Shown here: one piece after another, positions 47,355-55,380 of the stretch
Layout: every line of letters begins with the position of its first letter
How positions within the stretch are numbered: position 1 is the stretch's first letter
Source: Halosimplex pelagicum
GTDB lineage: Archaea; Halobacteriota; Halobacteria; Halobacteriales; Haloarculaceae
NCBI RefSeq assembly: GCF_013415905.1
Contig: NZ_CP058909.1
Span: 2,790,001 to 2,854,000 of the forward strand
DNA: 64,000 nucleotides
Direction: 5' to 3'
Position numbers and translations under genes: made by a program
The notes under the pieces: model-generated
What the model was told of the DNA's origin: nothing
The model's database searches: none
The model's input: the letters and a program-made list of their open reading frames with translations, nothing else

Positions 47355-47828
47355 CTACGCCGCGAGCGCGTCCTCGACCGCGCGCACCGCGTCGGGACCG
47401 TCGCGCCGACCGACCACGACCACGAGCGACCCGCCGCCCGCCGCGGCCGCTTCGACGGACACCTCGGCGGTCTCCAGCCGGCCGAGCACCTGCCGGAGCG
47501 CCGCGGCGTCGGCCGCGCCGCCGGCGGTAATAGCCGTGAGCGACCCCTCGTCGGGAACGAGCGCCAGATCCCCGACCGCGAGGACGGCGTCGGCCGGGTC
47601 GCCGTCGCCGAGGCCGCTCTCCATGCTCACCGGCGGGGCGTCGCCCGGCCGCTCGTACTCGGGGAGGTCGTCGGCGAACCGGCGGAGCGCGGCGACGACC
47701 GCGTCGGTCTCGCCCTCGACGTCGAGAAAGCGGGCGACGGCGGTGTAGTTGACCACGCGCGCACGGAGCGCGTCGTGGAGGAACGGGTGGCGCCGGACGG
47801 CCTCGCGGGTGTCCGCGGCGAGTGTCAT
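47355..47828 (-). CDS. DUF7523-like haloarchaeal protein
   Basis: A 157-residue protein: an N-terminal helical part (REAVRRHPFLHDALRARVVNYTAVARFL) like a small DNA-binding or tetramer domain, then a C-terminal ACT-like domain (EGSLTAITAGGAADAAALRQVL; GGGSLVVVVG). By recall DUF7523. Ligand-binding regulator is a guess from fold pattern. Divergent from the chelatase gene with 125 bases between. Confidence 0.76.
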   Translation of the reverse strand: MTLAADTREAVRRHPFLHDALRARVVNYTAVARFLDVEGETDAVVAALRRFADDLPEYERPGDAPPVSMESGLGDGDPADAVLAVGDLALVPDEGSLTAITAGGAADAAALRQVLGRLETAEVSVEAAAAGGGSLVVVVGRRDGPDAVRAVEDALAA

Positions 47829-47953
47829 ACCCGCCGGATGGACGGCGGGCGCGAAAAATCCCCCGGGGTGCGGTCGACAGCCCGACGCTCCGGCCGGCCC
47901 CGTCGGCGAAGGCCAACGACACCCCTTTGGGGGCCTCGTCCGTACGCGCGGGT

Positions 47954-48829
47954 ATGGAAGCGCTCGTCATCGTCGCCCACGGCTCGCACCTCAACGCGGG
48001 GTCGAGCGCGCCGACGTTCGACCACGCGGACACCGTCCGCGCCACCGCCGCCTTCGACGAGGTCCGGGAGGGGTTCTGGAAGGAAGAACCCTCCTTCCGC
48101 GAGGTCCTGCGGACCGTCGAGAGCGACGAGGTGTACGTCGTCCCCCTGTTCGTCTCGGAGGGATACTTCACCGAGGAGGTCATCCCGCGGGAGTTGCGCC
48201 TCGACGAGTGGGACCCCGAGGCCTGGGACTCCGACGGCACCAGCGCCACGCACGCGACGCTCCGGCCGACCGACGTGGACAAGACGGTCCACTACTGCGG
48301 CCCGGTCGGCACCCACGAAGCGATGAGCGACGTGATCGTCCGCCGCGCGGAGTCGGTGACCGGCGACCCCGATGTCGGGGACGGATTCGGTCTCGCCGTC
48401 GTCGGCCACGGCACCGAGCGCAACGAGAACTCCGCGAAGGCCATCGAGTACCACGCCGACCGCATCGCCGAGATGGACCGGTTCGACGAGGTGAAGGCGC
48501 TGTTCATGGACGAGGACCCCGAGGTCGACGACGTGACCGACTTCTTCGACAGCGAGGACGTGGTCGTCGTTCCCCTCTTCATCGCCGACGGGTATCACAC
48601 CCAGGAGGACATCCCCGAGGACATGGGTCTGACCGACGACTACCGCGAGGGGTGGGACACCCCCGCCGAGGTCGACGGCCACCGGATCTGGTACTCGGGG
48701 GCCGTGGGGACCGAGCCGCTGATGGCCGACGTGGTACTCGAACGGGCCGCCGACGCCGGCGCCGACGTGGCCGACGCCGTCGAGCGCGTGCGAGCGGAGA
48801 CCGGGAGCGCGGAGCCCGCGGACGACTGA
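47954..48829 (+). CDS. cbiX: Sirohydrochlorin cobaltochelatase-like protein (CbiX, duplicated)
   Basis: A 291-residue chelatase with two CbiX/CbiK-type halves: His9 in VIVAHGSH in the first and His152 in VVGHGTERN in the second, corresponding to metal-chelating histidines. CbiX inserts cobalt in anaerobic B12 synthesis (iron or nickel for related enzymes). The duplicated form is also found as CbiX-DR2241 in other organisms. An Fe-S protein of that type lies 1 kb downstream (49873). Metal specificity not determined. Confidence 0.88.
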   Translation: MEALVIVAHGSHLNAGSSAPTFDHADTVRATAAFDEVREGFWKEEPSFREVLRTVESDEVYVVPLFVSEGYFTEEVIPRELRLDEWDPEAWDSDGTSATHATLRPTDVDKTVHYCGPVGTHEAMSDVIVRRAESVTGDPDVGDGFGLAVVGHGTERNENSAKAIEYHADRIAEMDRFDEVKALFMDEDPEVDDVTDFFDSEDVVVVPLFIADGYHTQEDIPEDMGLTDDYREGWDTPAEVDGHRIWYSGAVGTEPLMADVVLERAADAGADVADAVERVRAETGSAEPADD

Positions 48830-48842
48830 GCGGCGCGGCCGA

Positions 48843-49001
48843 CTACGAGCCGTCGGCGTCGGTCTCGTCGTCGGCGAGCGCCGACCGGATCTCACGCAGC
48901 GAGTTGATGCCGTACAGTCCGAGCGCGAGCCACGCGATCGAGAACACGACACCGAGGACGGCGAACGCGAGGCCGAGGGTGGTTTCGTCGAGTGCGACCA
49001 T
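48843..49001 (-). CDS. 52-residue single-helix membrane mini-protein
   Basis: From the ATG complementary to 48999-49001 to TAG at 48843-48845. One hydrophobic helix (GLAFAVLGVVFSIAWLALGL) followed by a charged acidic tail (LREIRSALADDETD). Convergent with the chelatase gene (13 bases). No family recognised; codon usage and placement favour a real gene. Confidence 0.6.
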   Translation of the reverse strand: MVALDETTLGLAFAVLGVVFSIAWLALGLYGINSLREIRSALADDETDADGS

Positions 49002-49027
49002 TGCGGTCGATCCTACCGCGCCGAACC

Positions 49028-49035
49028 AGTTAAGG
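49028..49035 (+). promoter_or_regulatory. TATA-like box for HTH gene
   Basis: AGTTAAGG is centred about 26 bases before GTG 49057, consistent with a leaderless transcript, and supports the GTG start. Confidence 0.5.
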
Positions 49036-49056
49036 GGGTAGCCACGGCTTCATCGA

Positions 49057-49449
49057 GTGAAGTCGAGCCACTGGCTTGACACTCCGAGCGGACGGTGGAT
49101 ACGTGTGGATGAGGACACCGACATCGACACCGTGGCGTCGCTGCTCGGCGACGACTGCGCGCGGACGATCCTCGAAGCCACGGCCGCCGAGGCGCTCTCG
49201 GCGGAGGAACTCGCCGAGCGCTGTTCGGTGTCCGGGCCGACCGTCTACCGCCGGCTGGAGACGCTGCGCGAACAGGACCTGGTCGCCGAGCAGACCCGCG
49301 CCGGCGAGGACGGCCACCACTACAAGGTGTACACCGCGACGCTCGACCGCGCCGTCGTCGACCTCACCGACGAGGGCTTCGAGATACGGCTCAGCCGCCG
49401 CGGGCGGATGGCCGACCGGTTCACCGAGTTCGTGGAGGACCTGAGATGA
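49057..49449 (+). CDS. Winged-helix (ArsR-type) regulator of second HTH/membrane pair
   Basis: A 130-residue regulator with HTH segment SAEELAERCSVSGPTVYRRLETL (about residues 48-70) and a beta-wing. GTG start at 49057. Its stop overlaps the start of a membrane gene (ATGA at 49446-49449), the same layout as the pair at 24122-24698. Regulator target unknown; co-function with the membrane protein is inferred from overlap. Confidence 0.84.
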   Translation: MKSSHWLDTPSGRWIRVDEDTDIDTVASLLGDDCARTILEATAAEALSAEELAERCSVSGPTVYRRLETLREQDLVAEQTRAGEDGHHYKVYTATLDRAVVDLTDEGFEIRLSRRGRMADRFTEFVEDLR

Positions 49450-49817
49450 GCGCACCGACCCCCTTCGGCGGAGCCGAACCGACCGCACCGCTGCACTTCG
49501 CGGCGACCGCCGACGGCCTGATCCCCGGGCTCACGACCGCCACCATCGCGATCCTCGGATTCGCCGTCGGATACGTCGCCTACCGGGGGTACCGCCGCAA
49601 CGAGAGCCTGCCGATGCTGTTCGTCGCCGCGGGCTTTCTCGTCGCCTTCTGGACGCCCGGCGTCCTGTTCGGCGGATTCGCCGCCCTCGACGCGGTCGCG
49701 ACGTTCGCGCCCGGACTGCGGTCGACCGTCCGCACCGCGCTGGCGCTGGCCGCGGACCTCGCGACGATCGTCGGGCTCTGCTGTATCCTCTACGGGCTGT
49801 GGATGCCCCGGCGGTGA
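49446..49817 (+). CDS. Membrane partner of HTH (DUF7521-like)
   Basis: A 123-residue protein with three helices (TTATIAILGFAVGYVAYRGY, LPMLFVAAGFLVAFWTPGVL, ALALAADLATIVGLCCILYGL; trimmed), shorter polar ends. Translationally coupled to the HTH gene by ATGA overlap. Analogous to the protein at 24122. Perhaps a membrane sensor or anti-regulator (inference). Confidence 0.74.
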   Translation: MSAPTPFGGAEPTAPLHFAATADGLIPGLTTATIAILGFAVGYVAYRGYRRNESLPMLFVAAGFLVAFWTPGVLFGGFAALDAVATFAPGLRSTVRTALALAADLATIVGLCCILYGLWMPRR

Positions 49818-49872
49818 ACGGCGTTCGTCGCAGACGGAGGGCTTTATTCCGAGCCGGTCCCTCGCTTCGGGT

Positions 49873-51051
49873 ATGAACGCGCAGGTGGACCCGGCGCAGG
49901 TGACGGCGGTCGCCGAGGCCGCCGCGGACGGTATCGAGTTCGACGGGTTCGCGGCCGAGACCGAGGGCGAGGGGTACGTCCTCGCCACCGACGAGGGGTC
50001 GAAGCGAGTCGTCCACGGCGACGACCTGAGCGACGCCGCGGCCGACTACGCCGCCCACGTCACCAACTGGTACTTCTGGCACGCCGAGGCGCCCCAGGCC
50101 GACGAGCGGTGGGCCTTCCTCCGCTGGCTCGAACGCGCCGACGACGTGCGCGTCCCCGACCGCTACGACGCGCTGGCGGCCGGCGTCACCCGCGAGTGGG
50201 GCCAGCTCCGGATCACCGCGACCGCCGACGAGACCGGGAGTCGCCGCTACGACCTCCGCCACGTCGACGACGCCGACGCCGATCCCGACGACCTCGACGA
50301 CCACGACGACCCGATGGACGCCCGGGAGATCACCAAACGCGACGACCGCGGCCGCTACCGGCCGCTCAAGACCGCGCCGACGCTGCGGACCGGGTGGCGC
50401 TTCTCCGACCTGGGACCGGCCGACCTGGTCACCGCCGTCGAGTACGTCTACCCGGCGACGGTCGCCAACTGGCACCGCGAACGGGAGGGCGACCTCGACG
50501 TCTCCCACTGGCGGGACACCATCGACCGCCAGAGCGGCATCTACGGCGTCGTCCGGACCTGGGACCGCGGCGAGGGCTACGAACACGTCAACTGGGTCGC
50601 CGAGGCCTGCTGCGACGACTCGCAGTGTCTGAAACGGCGGGAGTGGCAGTACGACGAGGAGACCGACCTCGACGTCGACGGCGGCGACGGCGAGTTCCCC
50701 TGCCGCGAGCCCTGCTCGGTCGTCATCTCCGCGGCCCGCCGCTGGACGAAGTTGGAGGGCGAGGAGTCCCGGACCTACGAGTTCGAACTCACTCCCAGCG
50801 AGAAGGAACAGGTCGAGGCCATCGTCGACGCCGTCGCCGACGGGCGGACCGACGAGATCCGCGAGGCCGACGTGAAAGACGACGCCAACCGCTATCGCGC
50901 GCGATTCCTGCGCGCCAAGCGCTTCGACGACGAGGGGAACCTCTCGGGTGTCCCGACCGAGCCAGCGGAGGACGGCGACGGCGCCGACGGAGCGGACGCC
51001 GACGAGTCGTCGGCCGACGAGGCGGAGGAAGACGAGGAAGCGAGCGAGTAG
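49873..51051 (+). CDS. DR2241-type Fe-S protein associated with CbiX
   Basis: A 392-residue protein. Cysteines cluster in the middle: Cys246-Cys247 and Cys252 (EACCDDSQCLKRREW), then Cys277 and Cys281 (PCREPCSVVISAARRW). This matches the 4Fe-4S domain of the DR2241 family, whose bacterial member is a CbiX with extra domains. Here the Fe-S part is separate and the CbiX is encoded 1 kb upstream. A very acidic low-complexity tail (about 365-392) ends the protein. Role in chelation or redox is inferred. Confidence 0.75.
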   Translation: MNAQVDPAQVTAVAEAAADGIEFDGFAAETEGEGYVLATDEGSKRVVHGDDLSDAAADYAAHVTNWYFWHAEAPQADERWAFLRWLERADDVRVPDRYDALAAGVTREWGQLRITATADETGSRRYDLRHVDDADADPDDLDDHDDPMDAREITKRDDRGRYRPLKTAPTLRTGWRFSDLGPADLVTAVEYVYPATVANWHREREGDLDVSHWRDTIDRQSGIYGVVRTWDRGEGYEHVNWVAEACCDDSQCLKRREWQYDEETDLDVDGGDGEFPCREPCSVVISAARRWTKLEGEESRTYEFELTPSEKEQVEAIVDAVADGRTDEIREADVKDDANRYRARFLRAKRFDDEGNLSGVPTEPAEDGDGADGADADESSADEAEEDEEASE

Positions 51052-51072
51052 ACGCGGGCCGGGCGGTTCGAA

Positions 51073-51651
51073 CTACTCCCCGGCGAGCGCGATGTAGACG
51101 GCGGCGAGGACGCCGACCAGCACCGCGAGCGCGCCGGCGACGACGACGATTTCGTCCACGAGCAGGGCCACGGCCGCAGCGACGCCCAGCGCGACGACGC
51201 CGAGCGCGAGGACGACCAGCTGCGGGCTGGCGGCGAGGGCGGCGCCCGCGGCGCCGTCGCCGCCGTCGTCGGGCTCGCGGGGCTGGGGTTCCGAGAGGGA
51301 CTCGTCGACCTCGACGGTGGACTCCTCCTCGTCGGGTTCGGTGATCCGGACGGTGACGTAGCGGGTCTCGGCGCCGTAGGCGGAGGCGATCTTCAGCGTC
51401 CCGGTGGCCTCGCCCGCGCCGCCGACGCTGACGTGGACCGTCCGCTGGCTCTCGCCGTCGACGAAGTGGTTGCTGGCCTCGACCGACGCGATCTCGGAGA
51501 GGTCGTCGTCGAGGTGGAGGTGGACGTGGACCGAGCCGCCGTGGTTGACCACGCCGATGTCGAACGACCCGTCCGTCTCGAAGGCGTCGGGCACCTCCAC
51601 CGCGTGGAGCGAGTCCCGGTTGACGTGGACGGGCAGCGTATCCCCTGGCAC
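51073..51651 (-). CDS. DUF7524-like membrane-anchored protein
   Basis: A 192-residue protein starting with GTG complementary to 51649-51651. A beta-rich N-terminal domain (about 1-105; HVNRDSLHAVEVPDAFETDG, GSVHVHLHLDDD) precedes an acidic linker and two C-terminal hydrophobic helices (SPQLVVLALGVVALGVAAAV; VVAGALAVLVGVLAAVYIAL). By recall DUF7524. Orientation and function unknown. Lies 49 bases after the Trm112-like gene on the same strand. Confidence 0.72.
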   Translation of the reverse strand: MPGDTLPVHVNRDSLHAVEVPDAFETDGSFDIGVVNHGGSVHVHLHLDDDLSEIASVEASNHFVDGESQRTVHVSVGGAGEATGTLKIASAYGAETRYVTVRITEPDEEESTVEVDESLSEPQPREPDDGGDGAAGAALAASPQLVVLALGVVALGVAAAVALLVDEIVVVAGALAVLVGVLAAVYIALAGE

Positions 51652-51700
51652 GTCACTCAGTCGGCGCGGCCGATAGAAAAAGGTTCAGGGCCGTACGCGC

Positions 51701-51895
51701 TCAGGCCGGCGCCTCGTCGCGCATGTCCGGCGGCAGCAGGTTCGGGATACCGTCCTCGATGGGGTAGACCTCGCCGCACTCGGTGCAGGTGAGCGTGCCC
51801 GTGACGATCTCGCCGTCCTCGCGCTCGGTCGCGTCGAGTTCGAGGTCGTGTTTGTCCAGCGGACAGCAGACGATGTCCAGCAGGTCCTCTTTCAT
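51701..51895 (-). CDS. Trm112-like methyltransferase activator / zinc ribbon
   Basis: A 64-residue zinc-ribbon protein of Trm112 type: MKEDLLDIVCCPLDKHDLEL and LTCTECGEVYPIEDGIPNLLP give the four cysteine ligands and the conserved GIPNLLP end. Trm112 binds and stabilises several tRNA or protein methyltransferases. Partner not in window. Starts at ATG complementary to 51893-51895. Confidence 0.87.
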   Translation of the reverse strand: MKEDLLDIVCCPLDKHDLELDATEREDGEIVTGTLTCTECGEVYPIEDGIPNLLPPDMRDEAPA

Positions 51896-51995
51896 GCACG
51901 TCTCTCCGGAACGGGAGCAAAAAAGCGTGCCGGACGGCCGGGGAGCCGGGACGCGCGGCGAAGGCCGCTCCGCGGGCGGCGCCCCTCGTACCCGG

Positions 51996-53105
51996 TCAGT
52001 CACCGGTGAGCGGTCCGACCCGGCGAACGTCGGCCGCGAGCCGGTCGGCGTGTTCCAGCCTGATGTCGCGGGCCGCGTCGGGCGAGACCGTCGCTCGGCC
52101 GTCGATCTCGTGGGCCACCGGGTCGTAGGCGGACACCTCGAACCCCATCCGGTCGAGGTACGCCCGGACCGACGCCGAGTCCAGCCCGTCGCGGATCGCG
52201 TCGTTGACGTAGCCGATGACGGCGTCGAACTCCGGCAGGACGATCTCGTCGCGACCGATCCGGCCGCGGTCGCCCTCGACCCGCACCTCGACGTCGTCGA
52301 GGCGGCCGACGAGCGCGGCGAGCCGGTCGGCGAGGCGGACCGCGTCGCTGGGGAGGGCGGTGTCGGGCGAGCGCCACTCGACGGTCGAGAACGCCTCGCG
52401 GAACTGGACGGGCGTCCAGACGGCGCTCTCGGGGTCGAAGTGCCGGGCGACCGCGCGGCGCTCGACGCCCGCGTCGATGGCCGCCGTCTCGAAGTCCTCG
52501 TAGCGCCGCTCCAGGCGCCGGGTGTACTCCTCGCGGTCGTCGACGTACGGCCACAGCCGGCCCTGGTGGGGCAGGTCGTCGTAGGCCATCCAGCGGTAGA
52601 GCTTCGAGCGGGCGCCCGCGGCGAGGCGCTGGCCCCGGAAGTACGGCGAGGAGTTGACCAGCGCCAGCGCCGGGTCGAGCGCGACGAAGGCGTTGTGCTG
52701 GTCGACCGCGACCCCCGGCTGCTGCTCGACGTGGACGTGCGTCCCCGCGCAGTGGCGGACGTACTCGAAGTCCGACCCGACGACCTCGTTCTGGACGCGC
52801 GTCCGCTCGCCGGGGATCTCCGCGATCTCCTCGGCGTGGACCGGCGTCGCCAGCGGGACGAGCCCCTTGCCGACCTCGTCGGCGCGGTCGAGGACCGCGG
52901 TCACGCGGTCGCGGAGCTCGTCGCGCAGTTCTGCCGTCGTCTCGCAGGGTGTCGTCTTGATCTCCAGCAGCGGCTCGACGAACTCGCGCTCGGCGCCCGG
53001 TGTCGCGTCGACGAGCGACCCCGGCGTCGTCAGCCGCCCCCTCTCGTCTATCACCCAGTACTCGACCTCGACGCTCCGCCGTATCGGTGAGTCGTGTGCT
53101 GACAC
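51996..53105 (-). CDS. gshA: Glutamate-cysteine ligase (gamma-glutamylcysteine synthetase)
   Basis: A 369-residue GCS2-type ligase producing gamma-glutamylcysteine, the major low-molecular-weight thiol of halophilic archaea. Start RRSVEVEYWVIDERGRL, FVEPLLEIKT, a catalytic-type AGTHVHVEQ, then FRGQRLAAGARSKLYRW, similar to Haloferax GshA. GTG start complementary to 53103-53105; no ATG nearby. Upstream 220 bases hold only a short TG/CA microsatellite and AT-rich GGAAAATATTGC (53249-53260). Confidence 0.9.
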   Translation of the reverse strand: MSAHDSPIRRSVEVEYWVIDERGRLTTPGSLVDATPGAEREFVEPLLEIKTTPCETTAELRDELRDRVTAVLDRADEVGKGLVPLATPVHAEEIAEIPGERTRVQNEVVGSDFEYVRHCAGTHVHVEQQPGVAVDQHNAFVALDPALALVNSSPYFRGQRLAAGARSKLYRWMAYDDLPHQGRLWPYVDDREEYTRRLERRYEDFETAAIDAGVERRAVARHFDPESAVWTPVQFREAFSTVEWRSPDTALPSDAVRLADRLAALVGRLDDVEVRVEGDRGRIGRDEIVLPEFDAVIGYVNDAIRDGLDSASVRAYLDRMGFEVSAYDPVAHEIDGRATVSPDAARDIRLEHADRLAADVRRVGPLTGD

Positions 53106-53328
53106 TGTGTTCCCGTGTGACTCCGACCGCGGCCCACCACTGCCCAGCCGTTCGATACTCCGGCGTCCGGTACTCGGGCGTGACTTCGCGTGCCTTTGCT
53201 ACACACACACACGCCGTCGCGGCGGGACAAGTAGCTTTCGCGAGGTGGAAAATATTGCACGGGTCCGCCCGCCGCTGTCGGGCGGTGGGCGTCGGGCCGC
53301 GAGCCGGCAGGTGCCGGCCGGACCGCGT

Positions 53329-54714
53329 TCAGAAGGGGTTCTCGCGGACGACCGTCTCCGACCGGCCGGGGCCGACGCCGACGGCGTACACATCGGCGTC
53401 GAGTTCGTCTTCGAGGTACTCCAGGTAGGTCTTCGCGTTCTCGGGTAGCGCGTCGTAGCCCTCGGCGGCGATTTCGGCCCAGTCACAGTCGGGCCAGCCG
53501 TCGAACGCGCGGAACTCGGCCTCGCAGTCGGCCCATCGCTCCGTGGTCGGGGGCATGGTGTCGAGCTCCTCGCCGTCCAGCCGGTAGGTGTGGCCGACCT
53601 TCACCTCGTCGAGCCCGGCGAGGGTGTCGACGTGGTTGACGGCCAGGCCGGTGAAGCCGTTGACGCGGGCGGCGTGGCGCAACATCGGCACGTCGAGCCA
53701 GCCGACCCGCCGCGGGCGGCCGGTGACGGTGCCGAACTCGTGGCCTTCCTCGCGTATGTACGCGGCCAGTTCCTCGCGCTCGGTCTCGGGGTTGTCGGGG
53801 TCGCCGTCGTAGCCCGGCGTGTCACCGGGGACGCCGCCGAGTTCGGTCGGCATCGGGCCGCTGCCGACCCGGGAGAGGTAGGCCTTGACGATGCCGACGA
53901 CCTCACCGTCGCCGACGACGCCCGGGGCGACCCCGGAGCCGACGGCCGCGCCGCCCGCGGTCGGGTTCGAGGAGGTGACGAACGGGTAGTTGCCGTGGTC
54001 GATGTCGAGGATCGTCCCCTGCGCGCCCTCGAACATGACGTTGTCCCCGGCGGTCAGCCGGTCGGCGAGGAAGTCGCCGGCGTTGACGGTCATGTCCTCC
54101 TCGGCGAGGCGCTCGCCGTAGCCGGCGAACTCGTCGTACAGCGCTTCGAGGTCGAGCGCGTCGGAGTCGTCGAGGTCGTCGACGTCGAGGCCGTACACGT
54201 CCTCGACGAGCGCGCGCTTCTGCGGGACGGCGTACTCCAGGCGCTCGCGGAGCACGCTCTGGTCGAGCAGATCGCCGACGCGGACGCCGCGGCGACCGGC
54301 CTTGTCCTCGTAGGTCGGGCCGATGCCGCGACCGGTGGTGCCGATCTCGTCGTCGTCCTCGCTCTTGACTTCCTCCTCGATGCCGTCGAGGAGGCGGTGG
54401 TACGGCAGGATGACGTGGGCGCGTTCGGCGACGCGCACGTCGGGGTCGAGACCGCGCTCGCGGAGGGCGTCGAGTTCGTCGAACAGCGTTCGGGGGTTGA
54501 CGACGCAGCCGTTGCCGAGCACGTTGACCTTGCCGCGGATCGCGCCGCTCGGCACGAGCGAGAGCTTGTACTCCTCGCCCTCGTGGACGACGGTGTGGCC
54601 GGCGTTGTCGCCGCCCTGGTAGCGAACGACGACGTCGGCCTCGGCGCCGTACACGTCGACGATGCCACCCTTCCCCTCGTCGCCGAGCTGCGAACCGACG
54701 ATGGTGACGGTCAT
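53329..54714 (-). CDS. purA: Adenylosuccinate synthetase
   Basis: A 461-residue GTP-dependent enzyme making adenylosuccinate from IMP and aspartate. GDEGKGG near the N-terminus replaces the usual GDEGKGK. QGGDNAGHTVVHEGEEYKL, GTTGRGIGPTYEDKAGRRGVRV and the C-terminal ENAKTYLEYLE are present. ATG complementary to 54712-54714; TATA-like GGTGTAAACA (54736-54745, minus) at leaderless spacing. Confidence 0.95.
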   Translation of the reverse strand: MTVTIVGSQLGDEGKGGIVDVYGAEADVVVRYQGGDNAGHTVVHEGEEYKLSLVPSGAIRGKVNVLGNGCVVNPRTLFDELDALRERGLDPDVRVAERAHVILPYHRLLDGIEEEVKSEDDDEIGTTGRGIGPTYEDKAGRRGVRVGDLLDQSVLRERLEYAVPQKRALVEDVYGLDVDDLDDSDALDLEALYDEFAGYGERLAEEDMTVNAGDFLADRLTAGDNVMFEGAQGTILDIDHGNYPFVTSSNPTAGGAAVGSGVAPGVVGDGEVVGIVKAYLSRVGSGPMPTELGGVPGDTPGYDGDPDNPETEREELAAYIREEGHEFGTVTGRPRRVGWLDVPMLRHAARVNGFTGLAVNHVDTLAGLDEVKVGHTYRLDGEELDTMPPTTERWADCEAEFRAFDGWPDCDWAEIAAEGYDALPENAKTYLEYLEDELDADVYAVGVGPGRSETVVRENPF

Positions 54715-55032
54715 ACACCCGAGATTCCGTGGGCCGGTGTAAACAGATTACGGTCCGGCGCTCGCCCGTCCGCCAGGGCCGAGGACTCCGAACGCGCGTC
54801 CCCGACGCGCCCCCACCCGACGCGCCCCCACCCGGCGGGCTCCCGACCTCGCGCCGGTGGTCGACCGCCCCGGTGACCGGAATCGTTAACTGGTACCACG
54901 GGAAACTCTGAAACTGATAGCCGCTCGCACGGGCGCTCGACAATAACGCGGCACCCGAAGCCGGTCCGCCCTCCTTCGATTCCCGGTCCGACAGCAACCT
55001 TTAAAACCCTCAAACACAAGTTAACAATTGCC
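54715..55032. other. Divergent promoter region with small tandem repeat
   Basis: About 320 bases. It holds the purA TATA-like box, a 15-base tandem repeat (54802-54816 and 54817-54831), and near the right end a strong TATA box TTTAAAA (55000-55006) 27-33 bases before the next ATG. No credible gene seen in between. Confidence 0.6.
55000..55006 (+). promoter_or_regulatory. TATA box for small regulator gene
   Basis: TTTAAAA lies 27-33 bases upstream of ATG 55033. The following CACAAGTTAACAATTG is AT-rich too, so the transcript should start at or very near the ATG. Confidence 0.65.
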
Positions 55033-55338
55033 ATGATAGACAGACTTGAGAAGGAAGTAGACATGCTGGAGCGTCATCTGCAGGTTCTGCGGATGGTGAT
55101 CCAGAACGAGCCGATCGGGATCGTGAAGATGTCCAACGAGACGGGCTACCCCCACCACAAGGTTCGCTACTCGCTGCGCGTCCTCGAGGAGGAGAACCTC
55201 ATCGAGCCGTCGAGCCAGGGCGCCATCACGACCGAGCAGACAGGCGAGTTCGTCGAGGACCTGGACGGCAAGATCGACCACATCATCGAGAAGCTCGAAG
55301 GCATGAAGATCGAGGAAGCGGCCGAAGTCGAGAACTGA
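55033..55338 (+). CDS. Small winged-helix regulator, archaeal
   Basis: A 101-residue protein. N-terminal coiled helix (MIDRLEKEVDMLERHLQVL), then a winged-helix domain (IGIVKMSNETGYPHHKVRYS; LRVLEEENLIEPSSQG) and a C-terminal coiled helix. Acidic, not membrane-bound. A transcription or DNA-binding role is likely; target unknown. Conserved in haloarchaea as far as I can recall. Confidence 0.8.
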   Translation: MIDRLEKEVDMLERHLQVLRMVIQNEPIGIVKMSNETGYPHHKVRYSLRVLEEENLIEPSSQGAITTEQTGEFVEDLDGKIDHIIEKLEGMKIEEAAEVEN

Positions 55339-55380
55339 TTCTTTCGGGTCGTCGTCGAGGACTGAATTTTCGGGACCGCT

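Noticed and set aside
53208..53220. Short TG/CA microsatellite before gshA
   Set aside because: Only five or six dinucleotides; no evidence of function.
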